This document shows, one piece after another, positions 8,307-17,506 of a DNA stretch of 64,000 bases. Source of the DNA: RGIG9115 sp045649825. Its GTDB lineage: Bacteria; Bacillota; Clostridia; UBA1381. Position numbers and translations under genes: made by a program. The notes under the pieces were generated by a model, which saw nothing but the letters and a program-made list of their open reading frames with translations, made no database searches and had not been told where the DNA came from. The stretch spans positions 67,740-131,739 of the forward strand of contig JAZRQO010000022.1 in the NCBI GenBank assembly GCA_045649825.1, written 5' to 3'. The number at the start of each line of letters is the position of its first letter. Within the stretch, counting starts at the first letter, position 1.

Positions 8307-9092
8307 ATGAAAAATTTTATGGATTGCAAATTTGACATACAGGAGATTAACATTGCATGTTACGTGCCCTATGGTGCGGGTGTTCCTGTGCATAGAAACC
8401 GACCTTTTCACGGACTTGTCTTACAGTATTCAGCTTCATCCAATATATATGAATTCATAGGCGGCAAAACTATAACAATTGACAGAAACGATATACTTTA
8501 TATTCCGAAAGGTTCGGATTATAATGCCTATGCTGTTGTTGACGATCAAAGCAGCTGCTATGCTATAAATTTCCAAATTGGAAATGAAGAGGTATTTAAG
8601 CCCTTCAAGCTCAAGCCAAGGAATACAGCTGTGTTTGTTGATTGCTTCAAAAGAGCTGAGCAGGCATGGAGAAAGAAGCCTTATAATTATGAACTTAAGT
8701 GTAAGGCTGAGCTGTATAATATCATTTTTTCTATGCAGCAGGAGTTCAGACTTGGATATGCCGACCAGGAAAAACAGAAAATCATTCGTCCTGCAGTTGA
8801 GTATATTCATAATAAATATACATCAGAAAATATTTCTGTTGAATATTTAGCGGAGCTTTGCGGAATAACTGCCACCTATTTAAGACAGCTCTTTAAAAAT
8901 GTATTTGGGACATCTCCTCTTAAATATATAAACAACCTCAAAATTGAACGCTCTAAAGAGCTGATTGAGTCGGGGATATATTCCATCAGTGAGGCTGCAT
9001 TTCTTTCCGGATTTTCTGATATAAGCCATTTCTCTCGTGAATTTAAAAAAACTGAAAGTGTACCTCCGTCGGAATACCGAAGAAAATTGTAA
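8307..9092 (+). CDS. AraC-family transcriptional regulator 1
   Basis: About 261 residues: an N-terminal cupin-like ligand domain (roughly 1-150) and a C-terminal AraC double helix-turn-helix (ISVEYLAELCGITATYLRQL, then LSGFSDISHFSREFKK). An earlier in-frame codon at 8262 is excluded because it is the -35 box of the gene's own promoter. ATG 8307 follows GGTGAT, part of a Shine-Dalgarno match; ATG 8301 is also possible. With the -10 box ending at 8290 the mRNA leader would be only about ten bases. It lies divergent to GRE 1 and just upstream of the FAD-oxidoreductase operon and is likely to control one or both. Confidence 0.9.
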   Translation: MKNFMDCKFDIQEINIACYVPYGAGVPVHRNRPFHGLVLQYSASSNIYEFIGGKTITIDRNDILYIPKGSDYNAYAVVDDQSSCYAINFQIGNEEVFKPFKLKPRNTAVFVDCFKRAEQAWRKKPYNYELKCKAELYNIIFSMQQEFRLGYADQEKQKIIRPAVEYIHNKYTSENISVEYLAELCGITATYLRQLFKNVFGTSPLKYINNLKIERSKELIESGIYSISEAAFLSGFSDISHFSREFKKTESVPPSEYRRKL

Positions 9093-9104
9093 TTATTAAA
9101 TAAA

Positions 9105-9141
9105 AGCTGACATTGTATTTTTTTCACAGTGTCAGTTTTTT
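9105..9141 (+). terminator. Terminator after AraC 1
   Basis: AGCTGACATTGT pairs imperfectly with ACAGTGTCAG around a T-rich loop and is followed by TTTTTT. It lies 12 bases past the stop codon. Confidence 0.75.
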
Positions 9142-9150
9142 ATGTTTGAC

Positions 9151-9210
9151 ACATTTGCATATCAGGTGGCACATTATATGATTGATTAATAATTTGAAGG
9201 GATATATAAT
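9151..9210 (+). promoter_or_regulatory. 37-bp regulatory element, copy 2, with promoter (FAD-oxidoreductase operon)
   Basis: The element at 9151-9187 has TTTGCATATC, TGGCACATTATATG and ends in the -35 box TTGATT (9182-9187). A 17-base spacer leads to TATAAT (9205-9210). It matches the copies at 3971, 17384, 24742 and 27095 in sequence and in position relative to the promoter. Confidence 0.85.
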
Positions 9211-9275
9211 TATTATGGAGATTTGTTATTTAAGAACAAAACTTTTGACATTTCATTTGAAAGGAAGGAATAACA

Positions 9276-10712
9276 ATGGAAAAGGTTAAGGTTGAATTTG
9301 AAGCAGAGGTTCTCGGAAACTTCGACACAATTGTTTGTGGCGGAGGTACAGCAGGAGTTGTTGCTGCTTTAGCTGCTGCAAGAAATGGTGCTAAAACACT
9401 GCTTCTCGAGGCTGAATATCATCTGGGCGGAATGCTCACTATGGGTAATGCAGGACTTACAAAATATGTAATGCATGGCTGCGACTACAAAGAGCAGTAC
9501 GAAATCAATAAGGAGCTGATTACCAACCCTGATAATGTACAGGTTATAGGCGGAATACCTCTGGAGCTTACTCATAAGCTCATCAATAACGGCGACGCAA
9601 TCGGCAACCATGGAACGGGTGCAAACTATGTGTATCCCGACCCTCATGCTTTTAAAATTTTGCTCTTTGAAGAGCTGAAAGCTGCAGGAGTAAAGATTTT
9701 GCTTCACAGTAAAATTGTTAAAATTATTAAAGAAGGCAATTCAATTTCCGGAGTAGTGTTTGATACTAAGGACGGCCATAAGATTGCCTATGGTAAATAC
9801 ATAATAGATTCTACAGGTGATGGTGATGTAGCAGCACTTGCGGGAGCGGAATATGTTTTGGGTTCTTCTGAAAGAGACGAAATAGTAAAGGAAGGAAAAA
9901 TACCGGTAGGCAAATTCCATGAACCCGGTTCTATGTATCGTATAGGCGGTGTTGATGTGGACAAGATGATGGACTACCTCGAAAAGAATCCGGACGAGTT
10001 TGAAATTCAGTGGTTCGGACTTATGGGAATGGAAGAGATGCTTGAGGAATACAAAAAAGGTGCTTCTATTGAGGCTCGTATAAAATTCAAGGGTAACCAG
10101 TCTTTCCAGATTTATAATAATCCTCGCCAAGGTATAATAGTGGGCTGTGTTAATGTAAATAGCGTTGGTAACTGCAACGGACTTATACCCGAACAGCTTA
10201 CCGAAGCTGAATACGGAGTGCTTATTGAATGTACAAATCAGCTCAATGACATCAAAAAAGAAATCCCCGGCTTTGAAAATGCTTATATTCTCGATGTTCC
10301 AAAGGTAGGAATAAGAGAAACAAGACATATTGAAGGTGAGTATATTATAAATATCCGTGATATTCTCACCAATAAAGAATATGAAGATACAGTTGCTTTT
10401 TCAAGTCATCCCATTGACATCTATCCAAAACCTGAGGTGTGTAAGGGTATAAATCCGCCAAAGCGTGCATTTTTCAGAGTGCCCTACAGAATACTTGTTG
10501 CTAAAGGCTTTGATAATCTTATTCTTGCAGGAAGACACGTTTCTGCAACCCGTGAAGCTTCAGGCTGCCTCAGACCCACTATGTGCTGCATGGTAATGGG
10601 CGAAGCTGCAGGTACCGCTGCTGCGATCCTGACAGAGAAAGGCGGAGCTGCTAAGGATATCGACATTGAATTGCTCAGAAACACTCTCAAGAGCAATGGA
10701 GTAAAGTGCTAA
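9276..10712 (+). CDS. FAD-dependent oxidoreductase
   Basis: 478 residues with an N-terminal FAD dinucleotide fold (FDTIVCGGGTAGVVAALAAA, about residues 16-35) and the ribose-binding acid in TLLLEAEYHLGG. The C-terminal part contains GRHVSATREASGCLRPTMCC, the second FAD-contact segment of the FAD_oxidored (PF12831) family. Members oxidise or reduce hydroxylated substrates in the cytoplasm; the substrate here is unknown. No signal peptide is present. It starts at ATG 9276 after AAGGAAGGA and is followed by an HpcH/HpaI aldolase 12 bases later, pointing to oxidation of a sugar-derived acid before aldol cleavage. Confidence 0.88.
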   Translation: MEKVKVEFEAEVLGNFDTIVCGGGTAGVVAALAAARNGAKTLLLEAEYHLGGMLTMGNAGLTKYVMHGCDYKEQYEINKELITNPDNVQVIGGIPLELTHKLINNGDAIGNHGTGANYVYPDPHAFKILLFEELKAAGVKILLHSKIVKIIKEGNSISGVVFDTKDGHKIAYGKYIIDSTGDGDVAALAGAEYVLGSSERDEIVKEGKIPVGKFHEPGSMYRIGGVDVDKMMDYLEKNPDEFEIQWFGLMGMEEMLEEYKKGASIEARIKFKGNQSFQIYNNPRQGIIVGCVNVNSVGNCNGLIPEQLTEAEYGVLIECTNQLNDIKKEIPGFENAYILDVPKVGIRETRHIEGEYIINIRDILTNKEYEDTVAFSSHPIDIYPKPEVCKGINPPKRAFFRVPYRILVAKGFDNLILAGRHVSATREASGCLRPTMCCMVMGEAAGTAAAILTEKGGAAKDIDIELLRNTLKSNGVKC

Positions 10713-10724
10713 GGAGAGGTTACA

Positions 10725-11474
10725 ATGAATTTAAGAGATAGAATAATAAATAAAGAATTGGTTGTAGGTACATGGCTCCAAACGGGCGACCCTGTTACAG
10801 CGGAGATTATGGCTGAGTGCGGCTATGACTTTATTGCAGCTGATATTGAGCATACCAGTATAAGCGAAAGAGATTTTGTTGATTTTGCAAGAGCCGTAAA
10901 GGGACTTACTGTACCTTTTGCAAGAGTTGCAAATAGTGACGAAATGGCAATCCGAAGAATGTTAGACCTTGGTGCAGAGGGTGTTATTGTTCCCATGGTA
11001 AACAGTGGAGAACAGGCAAAGGCAGTAGTTGATGCTGCTAAATACGCACCCCAGGGAAAACGCGGATTTGCATGGATAAGACCGAATAAATATGGTGTTG
11101 AGTTTAACGAATACGCGGCAAAGGCTAATGATATGATTACAGTCATTGCAATGATTGAAACAAAGGAAGCCGTAGAGAATATAGACGAAATTCTGGCAGT
11201 TGACGGAATTGACGGAGTATTCATAGGCCCATATGATTTGTCAGGCTCTTATGGAATAGTAGGTCAGGTAAACCACGAAATTATTAAGGAAGCTAAAATT
11301 AAAGTCCTTGAAGCCTGCAAAAGGCACAATAAGGTAGCAGGTCAGCATATAGTACGAGCTACCAAAGAAAATGTAAATGAAGCTGTAGAGCTTGGATACA
11401 CCTTCCTTGCTCTTGGCACTGATATTCTTTTTGTTGATAATGAAGCAAGAAAAACAATATCACTTGTTAAATAG
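10725..11474 (+). CDS. HpcH/HpaI family aldolase (class II, 2-keto-3-deoxy-acid type)
   Basis: 249 residues of the HpcH/HpaI aldolase/citrate lyase TIM-barrel family. Visible signatures are VVGTWLQTGDPVTAEIMAEC at the N-terminus, FIAADIEHT, MLDLGAEGVIVPMVNS with the preceding Arg residues, and metal-binding acids in MIETKEAVENIDEILA and GPYDLSGSYG. Such enzymes split 2-keto-3-deoxy acids, for example keto-deoxy-rhamnonate or heptenedioate derivatives, into pyruvate and an aldehyde. Clustering with an oxidoreductase and an esterase fits breakdown of a sugar acid; the exact substrate is inferred only at class level. Confidence 0.88.
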   Translation: MNLRDRIINKELVVGTWLQTGDPVTAEIMAECGYDFIAADIEHTSISERDFVDFARAVKGLTVPFARVANSDEMAIRRMLDLGAEGVIVPMVNSGEQAKAVVDAAKYAPQGKRGFAWIRPNKYGVEFNEYAAKANDMITVIAMIETKEAVENIDEILAVDGIDGVFIGPYDLSGSYGIVGQVNHEIIKEAKIKVLEACKRHNKVAGQHIVRATKENVNEAVELGYTFLALGTDILFVDNEARKTISLVK

Positions 11475-11503
11475 TAAATTTTTATAAGATAGGAGAGATT
11501 ACT

Positions 11504-12463
11504 ATGCCTTGTGTAGATATGCCAATTGAAAAATTAAAAACTTATATGGGAACTAATCCCTGTCCTCCCGATATTGATGAATATTGGGACGAAGCCCTTA
11601 AAGAAATGAACAGTGTTGACCCCAACCCCGTTTTTGAAAAAGCGGACTTTCCCTACAAAAACGGTGAATGTTATGATTTATATTTTACAGGCACTAAAAA
11701 TGCACGTATACACTGTAAGTTTATGAAGCCTGCGAATATTGAAGGTAAAGTTCCTGCTGTACTTCTGTTCCATGGACTTAGCTGCGCTTTCTACCACTGG
11801 GTAGAGCTTATGAAGTATGCGGCGCAGGGTTATGTGGTTGTGGGAATGGATTGCCGCGGTCAGGGCGGCAAATCAGAAGATGTGGGCGGAACTGTAGGTC
11901 CCACATTCAGCAGTCCTTTCACAAGAGGTTTGTCGGACGATAAGCACAACCTTCTTCAGAGAGATATGTTCTTAGACACTGCACTCCTTGCAAAAATAAT
12001 AATGGGTCTCCCGTATGTTGATGAGAGAAGAGTAGGAGTAACGGGTGCTTCCCAGGGCGGCGGTCTTTCGGTTGCTTGTGCGGCACTTGTTCCCGAGATT
12101 AAAAAGTGTGCTCCCGTATATCCTTATCTTTCAGATTATAAGCGTGTGTGGAATATGGACCTTGACAACGGTGCGTATTACGGACTTAAATATTATTTCC
12201 GTAACCAAGACCCACGCCACGAGAGGGAAGATGAAATTTTTGAAAAGCTGGGCTATGTAGATATTCAGAATCTTGCAAAGCGCATAAAAGCAGAGGTGCT
12301 TATGGCGACAGGGCTTAGAGATACAACCTGCCCTCCGTCAACCCAATTTGCTATGTATAATAAGCTAACCTGCAAAAAAAATGTCCTTGTGTATCATGAT
12401 TATGGTCATGAGGATTTATGCACACATGCAGATATTGTATTTAAATTTTTAAGTGATTTATAA
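11504..12463 (+). CDS. CE7-type acetyl (xylan) esterase / cephalosporin-C deacetylase family
   Basis: 319 residues of alpha/beta-hydrolase fold. The catalytic triad is readable as Ser183 (GASQGGG), Asp273 (GLRDTTCPP) and His302 (YGHED); the CE7 signature RGQGG is present as CRGQGGKS. There is no signal peptide, so it acts in the cytoplasm on imported short acetylated saccharides. It is the third gene of the FAD-oxidoreductase/aldolase operon (29 bases after the aldolase). A secreted SASA-domain esterase is encoded next, suggesting that the target glycan carries acetyl groups. Confidence 0.92.
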   Translation: MPCVDMPIEKLKTYMGTNPCPPDIDEYWDEALKEMNSVDPNPVFEKADFPYKNGECYDLYFTGTKNARIHCKFMKPANIEGKVPAVLLFHGLSCAFYHWVELMKYAAQGYVVVGMDCRGQGGKSEDVGGTVGPTFSSPFTRGLSDDKHNLLQRDMFLDTALLAKIIMGLPYVDERRVGVTGASQGGGLSVACAALVPEIKKCAPVYPYLSDYKRVWNMDLDNGAYYGLKYYFRNQDPRHEREDEIFEKLGYVDIQNLAKRIKAEVLMATGLRDTTCPPSTQFAMYNKLTCKKNVLVYHDYGHEDLCTHADIVFKFLSDL

Positions 12464-12766
12464 AATAATTGTTTTGAAATTGTCAAACGGTTTTGAAATG
12501 ACAATGTACTTTGTGGGCAAATTATTTTAAAATAAAAGTGTATATATGTTTAAACAAAACCATTATATTATGTATTAAGCTGTTTTGCTGATTGATAAAG
12601 TCAGCAGCTCGGGCGTGGCTTAATACGGCTACAAAACTATATTTTGTTTAAGCTGATATAAGTTGTCGTTTATAAGGCTTTTGCCGGTTTAATGCCGGCG
12701 TTTCGGGCATAGCGCTATGAACGATAAAAACTAAAACAACAAATATTAAGAATGGAGTTGAATTTA
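12464..12766 (+). other. 303-bp intergenic leader with several inverted repeats
   Basis: No ORF is convincing here. An inverted repeat ATTGTCA/TGACAAT lies at about 12478-12505 without a T-run. Further down, GCTGA/TCAGC (about 12588-12606), CCGG/CCGG (about 12683-12697) and CATAG/CTATG (about 12707-12718) can form small hairpins, with TCGTT and AACGA able to close a larger stem around the last two. No clear sigma-A promoter was found. It may be a structured 5' leader of the SASA gene, or that gene may be reached by read-through from the esterase operon. Confidence 0.45.
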
Positions 12767-15700
12767 ATGAAAAAAGGCTTAAAGAGGCTTACTTCAGCAT
12801 TAGCCGCATTTGCTATAACAGCAATGTGCTTGCCATGTATGCCGGCTGTGACTGTTGAAGCTGCTGCGTCAACTGCTGTGTACACGAACCTTTTGGAAGC
12901 AAACCACGATCCGGGGTTTGAAAATGGTGCAGTAAATACAACTTATTGGAATATCAGCGGCGATGCAACTCAATCAAATGAACAAGCAAATTCAGGAACA
13001 TACTCGGCTAAAGTAACAACAGCGGAGACCTGGCGCGGTCCGCAAGCTAAGTTGCATGGTCTTGTTGAAGGACAGGAGTATTATTTATCTGCGTGGGTGT
13101 ATACTGAACAAGCAGGTCTGAAAGCGCAGTTTTATTTGTGTGGTAAAACAACAAAAAAGACTACACCAGTGTCTTTGACTGCGGGACAGTGGAATCACAT
13201 AAGTGTAGTGGTTACGGCACCGGCAGTTGGTGATAGTGTGGTTACTGATGGTCACAGACTTCATGTTAACACTAGCGCAAACAGAACATCTCCCATTTAT
13301 TTTGACGACTTTGAGGTTGTTCCCATAAGCGTAGAGGGCAATATGGTGCAGGATTTTGGTTTTGAAAGCGGTACCATAAATTCATCATATTATCATACAA
13401 GTGGTACTGTAGCAGCATCTGAAGAGCAAGCTCATTCTGGTAAATACAGTGCAAAATCATCAACAAATCAAACATATAGCGGCCCCAGAGCTGTAGTAAG
13501 CGGTTTGGAAGTCGGAGCCAAATACTATGTATCCGCTTGGGCGTACACATCGGATTCCGGACTAAAAGCTAAAATAGGAATGTTTGATGCAAATAATGAT
13601 AATTCCGCATATGCACTGCCTGATGATTTAGTACAAGGCGAATGGACCCGGATAAATTCAATTATAGATGCAAAATATGAAACAGCTAAGTTTTTTGTAA
13701 ATATGGATTCTGGTACTGGTACTGGTACACGTACGCAACCTATGTATTTTGACGATTTTGTAGTTGTTCCTGTTTCGTCAACAGTTGAAAATGGAGATAC
13801 TGATGTTATACCGAATGCAGATATAACACTTACTATCCCTGAGGATGTTCCCGTAAATACCTCTACCTTGACAATAGATGGAGGAGCTAAAGTATATAGT
13901 GTAAAAACTGATGGACGTACTCATGTTGTATCATTCACAGGAATGGAAAGCAATACTAAGTACAACCTGAAGCTTAATGATGGTAAAACTATAAATACCA
14001 CATGGACATTTACAACCGGTGATTATACAAATATTCTTGAATCTCAGGGATATGACCCGGACTTCGAGGGTGATGCAATTGATACTTCTAAATGGATAAT
14101 TAATAAGGATTGTACTACCACACTTGTGACTGAAAAAGCATTATCCGGGAACCGGTCTATATATGTTACTAATCGTAATGCGGATTATAGAGGTGCACAG
14201 GCACAAGGTGTAGTTCTTGGTAACGGGGACTATTATATATCGGGTTGGGTATACCCTGTCACAAGCGGCACTAAAGCACGTGTAAGAATACAAGAGCAAG
14301 ATGGTACCTGCACTGATGTGGACTCTAAGACTGTTACAGCAAATGAGTGGAATCACTTGTCAGGTATAGTAACATGTTCAAATATTACAAAACCTGTATA
14401 TTTCTATATTCAGACAGAGGGCAGTAAGAACAATGTTTACATGGATAATCTGGAAATTATTAGTCTTACACCTCCCGCTGCAGAAGTTTATTCACCACTC
14501 AATGGTGCTGAAAAGGTTTCAGTAAATACTGACCTTAAGCTTGTTTTTGATAAAGAAGTAAACGGTGTTGCTGCAAGCAACATCGCAATCAATGATGCAA
14601 CTGTTGGCGCAATTACAGCGTCTGCTGATAAGAAGACTTACACAGTTGACCTCGGTACTCTTGCAACAAATAAAACTTATAATGCAAAGGTAACGGGCGT
14701 TGTTGATAAAAATGGCAATACTGTTGAGGATAAAACATTTACATTTAAAACTGCATCATATGTAGGGTATAATAACCTTTTGGCAGATTATGACCCTGGA
14801 TTTGAAGCCGGCGAGCCTGACAGTGCAATGTGGAAGTACAATGATAATTCCGGAAAAGTAACTATTGCACGCACTAATGCCCAGGCTCATACAGGTGACT
14901 ATTCAGTCCTCAGAAAAGGTGCAGATGCAGGATACAGGGGAATTGGTGCAACACCTGACCTTGATGAAAAAACAAATTATTATGCATCTTTGTGGGTTTA
15001 TTCAGATGTAGCTGATACGGCACAGTTGAGAATTCAGTATGCTGATACAGAAAATATTCCGCCGAAGAAACCCCTTCCTGCCGGAGAATGGACACAGTTC
15101 TCAGCTGTTATTGATACTACCGGAGCGCAGAATTTGAGTCAGGCTCGTTTTTACATAAATACAACAGGTAAGAGCGATATTTATGTAGACGATTTTGAAC
15201 TTTTGAAAATCGGCAAGAAACTAGAAGGCAAAAACGGATTAAAACTCGACAGCATGATTAACACAATAGATGTAACTAAGCTGCGCACAAAATCCTACAG
15301 TTCAATGAGCGACATAGCAAATGATATTGAGGGTTCGGCTGATTATGATATAACTATTACTGATACAGACCAAAATGGCAAGTGGTCAGACGGGGATGTA
15401 ATCGAATTAGTTTCAAAGTCAGTACCAAGTGAAGACTATACTTACACATATACTGTTAATGTAATCGACTATTACGAGGGCGAAGCTCAGGCAGTTATTG
15501 TAAAAGGCTCTGACGGCCTTGGTGACGATTTCAGCAGAGTGGATACTATAACAAAAGCAGGAAAAGCTTTTATCGAATACAGAGTACTCAATAATAGCGG
15601 TGAAAGCATTACGCCGGCAGTTGTGATGGCTTCATACGACGAAAACGGAAGGCTCTTTGAGCTTGATGTGATTGATGATAAAACCATTACTAATGGTGCA

Positions 15701-17344
15701 TATAACGACTATGAGTTTAATACCACTGTTCTGTCAGGTATAGATGGTGCTGTAATTAAAATCATGGTATGGGATAGCCTTACCTCAATGGAGCCTATTA
15801 TGCCTGCAAAGGTATATACCATTAAAACCAACGACTTTACAGTGCCAAATGTAATTTCTGATAATATGGTTCTTCAAAGAAACACAAATGCAGTTGTCTT
15901 CGGTAAAGCTCCTGAGGGTGCAACAGTAACAGCAACTCTTGAAAAAGGTATATCAAACAGCTACACCGTTCCTAACGGCGACAACGAATTCTTTGTATCG
16001 CTTACCATGGGAGCTGCTGATTCAGATGCACAAACCCTAACTATAACAGCACAAGATAAATACGGAAACAGTTTGGGTTCAATAGTACGCAATGATGTAC
16101 TTGTAGGTGACGTATACTACGGTGGCGGACAATCTAATATGGCAAGAAAGTTCAGCCATACTGCCGGTGAAATCAATAGCGGATTGAGCAGTATTGTTCC
16201 TGCAAGTCAGCATGCAACTTTCGTAAGTGACTATAAAGCTCTTGGAGAAACTCTTAAGAGCAAAAATGTTCGCTTCTTTAATACAATGAGCGAAGATACT
16301 TGGTATTCTCGTGATTCGAAAGATCAGACATCGTTGGCAGAGAAAGAAGTTTGGAAGAAGGTTGATGCCGATAATATTAGTGAAACATATGAAACTATGA
16401 TTCGTATGGTAGGAGATATCTATGAATTGACTTCTGCAAACGGCAATGTGCCTATAGGTATTGTAGCTTGTGCCCAGGGTGGTACAGAGATTGCTAAATG
16501 GGTAAGCCGTGATGCTCTTCTGAACTCAGGTAACTTCCCTCAAGAAGCAATTGAAGAATACGAAACTAATATCACAAAGAAAACCGACACTCACTACTGG
16601 GCAAGTCATACAGACCTTTATTATGACGGCGTTCGCTCAGTAATGCCATACACAGTTAAGGCGGCTGTATGGTATCAGGGCGAAAGCGACAGTGATAAGG
16701 CTGACGCATCAGATTATGACAAGTATCTGAAGGCGATGATAGCTGATATGAGAGTAGGAATGAAAAATGAAAATCTTCCATATCTTATAGTCCAGCTCCC
16801 CGGATATGATGCAGGTAATTGGTCAGACAAGTGGCCTGTAATTAGACTTCTCCAGTGGAATGCTCAGCAGCTCGACAATGTATATACTGTGGTTACAAAT
16901 GACAGCGGTGATAACGGAAATATTCACCCTGCAAATAAGGACATAGTCGGGGAAAGACTTGCAAGAACTATGCTTGCAAAAGTGCTTGGCGAAGATGTTG
17001 CATACATAGGACCTACATTCAAGAGTGTAACATATGGTGCGGGTACTGCAACAGTTACTGTTGATACATACGGCGGTACACTTGCAAAATATGCTACAAC
17101 TACAGGTTCACCTGCATTCCAGCTAACAACCGATGGTGGCAATACATGGACAAATGCTGATTCTATAACAGTAAGCGGAGATGTGATTACTGTGAAGAGC
17201 AGTAGTATTACAGGAGGAACCGTAAATGGTGTTCGGTATGCATATGCTGAGGGTAAACTCAAATGCATCTATGCAGATTTTGATGATGTAGAACTACCTC
17301 TTGCGCCATTCGACACAACATTCAATTTCACTTCTCTTAAATAA
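12767..17344 (+). CDS. Secreted multidomain CBM4/9-like protein with C-terminal SASA (sialate O-acetylesterase-like) domain
   Basis: 1525 residues. Start ATG 12767 follows GGAGTTG; an ATG at 12752 overlaps that site. A signal peptide (basic KKGLKR, hydrophobic core, cleavage after VEAA) is followed by CBM4/9-like jelly-roll modules at about 40-186, 191-336, 421-566 and 668-813, each ending in a YFDDFE or YVDDFE type strand. Big_5-like Ig domains lie at 342-418 and 571-663. A module at 825-1022 resembles the C-terminus of the 17507 protein. The SASA domain (1025-1525) has GGGQSNM with catalytic Ser1123 and GNIHP with His1387. It should remove acetyl groups from a surface-bound polysaccharide. 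No SLH or sortase anchor is visible. Confidence 0.88.
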   Translation: MKKGLKRLTSALAAFAITAMCLPCMPAVTVEAAASTAVYTNLLEANHDPGFENGAVNTTYWNISGDATQSNEQANSGTYSAKVTTAETWRGPQAKLHGLVEGQEYYLSAWVYTEQAGLKAQFYLCGKTTKKTTPVSLTAGQWNHISVVVTAPAVGDSVVTDGHRLHVNTSANRTSPIYFDDFEVVPISVEGNMVQDFGFESGTINSSYYHTSGTVAASEEQAHSGKYSAKSSTNQTYSGPRAVVSGLEVGAKYYVSAWAYTSDSGLKAKIGMFDANNDNSAYALPDDLVQGEWTRINSIIDAKYETAKFFVNMDSGTGTGTRTQPMYFDDFVVVPVSSTVENGDTDVIPNADITLTIPEDVPVNTSTLTIDGGAKVYSVKTDGRTHVVSFTGMESNTKYNLKLNDGKTINTTWTFTTGDYTNILESQGYDPDFEGDAIDTSKWIINKDCTTTLVTEKALSGNRSIYVTNRNADYRGAQAQGVVLGNGDYYISGWVYPVTSGTKARVRIQEQDGTCTDVDSKTVTANEWNHLSGIVTCSNITKPVYFYIQTEGSKNNVYMDNLEIISLTPPAAEVYSPLNGAEKVSVNTDLKLVFDKEVNGVAASNIAINDATVGAITASADKKTYTVDLGTLATNKTYNAKVTGVVDKNGNTVEDKTFTFKTASYVGYNNLLADYDPGFEAGEPDSAMWKYNDNSGKVTIARTNAQAHTGDYSVLRKGADAGYRGIGATPDLDEKTNYYASLWVYSDVADTAQLRIQYADTENIPPKKPLPAGEWTQFSAVIDTTGAQNLSQARFYINTTGKSDIYVDDFELLKIGKKLEGKNGLKLDSMINTIDVTKLRTKSYSSMSDIANDIEGSADYDITITDTDQNGKWSDGDVIELVSKSVPSEDYTYTYTVNVIDYYEGEAQAVIVKGSDGLGDDFSRVDTITKAGKAFIEYRVLNNSGESITPAVVMASYDENGRLFELDVIDDKTITNGAYNDYEFNTTVLSGIDGAVIKIMVWDSLTSMEPIMPAKVYTIKTNDFTVPNVISDNMVLQRNTNAVVFGKAPEGATVTATLEKGISNSYTVPNGDNEFFVSLTMGAADSDAQTLTITAQDKYGNSLGSIVRNDVLVGDVYYGGGQSNMARKFSHTAGEINSGLSSIVPASQHATFVSDYKALGETLKSKNVRFFNTMSEDTWYSRDSKDQTSLAEKEVWKKVDADNISETYETMIRMVGDIYELTSANGNVPIGIVACAQGGTEIAKWVSRDALLNSGNFPQEAIEEYETNITKKTDTHYWASHTDLYYDGVRSVMPYTVKAAVWYQGESDSDKADASDYDKYLKAMIADMRVGMKNENLPYLIVQLPGYDAGNWSDKWPVIRLLQWNAQQLDNVYTVVTNDSGDNGNIHPANKDIVGERLARTMLAKVLGEDVAYIGPTFKSVTYGAGTATVTVDTYGGTLAKYATTTGSPAFQLTTDGGNTWTNADSITVSGDVITVKSSSITGGTVNGVRYAYAEGKLKCIYADFDDVELPLAPFDTTFNFTSLK

Positions 17345-17351
17345 ATAACCT

Positions 17352-17380
17352 GAGAGGCTGTCAACCGACAGCCTCTTTTT
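17352..17380 (+). terminator. Terminator after the SASA-domain gene
   Basis: GAGAGGCTGTC pairs with GACAGCCTC around AACC and is followed by TTTTT, seven bases past the stop codon. Confidence 0.92.
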
Positions 17381-17383
17381 GTT

Positions 17384-17443
17384 ACATTTGCATATCCTTT
17401 GGCACATTTTATGATTGTGTTTGTTACTTCTGTCGCTTATAAT
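17384..17443 (+). promoter_or_regulatory. 37-bp regulatory element, copy 3, with promoter
   Basis: The element at 17384-17420 has TTTGCATATC, TTTGGCACATTTTATG and ends in TTGTGT (-35, 17415-17420), then a 17-base spacer and TATAAT (17438-17443). It begins four bases after the preceding terminator and drives the gene at 17507. Confidence 0.88.
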
Positions 17444-17506
17444 ATTAAATATAGAATGGTTTTTTGTATTCAATATTTATAGATTATTCCGAAAGGAGCA
17501 AAACAC

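Noticed and set aside
12495..12540. A possible sixth copy of the 37-bp element before the SASA gene (TGGGCAAATTATTTTAAAAT)
   Set aside because: Only the second half is similar; there is no TTGCATA part and no TATAAT at the required 17-base distance.
12600..12740. Leader as a c-di-GMP or other known riboswitch
   Set aside because: None of the conserved bases of the classes I know is present; only generic hairpins are seen.
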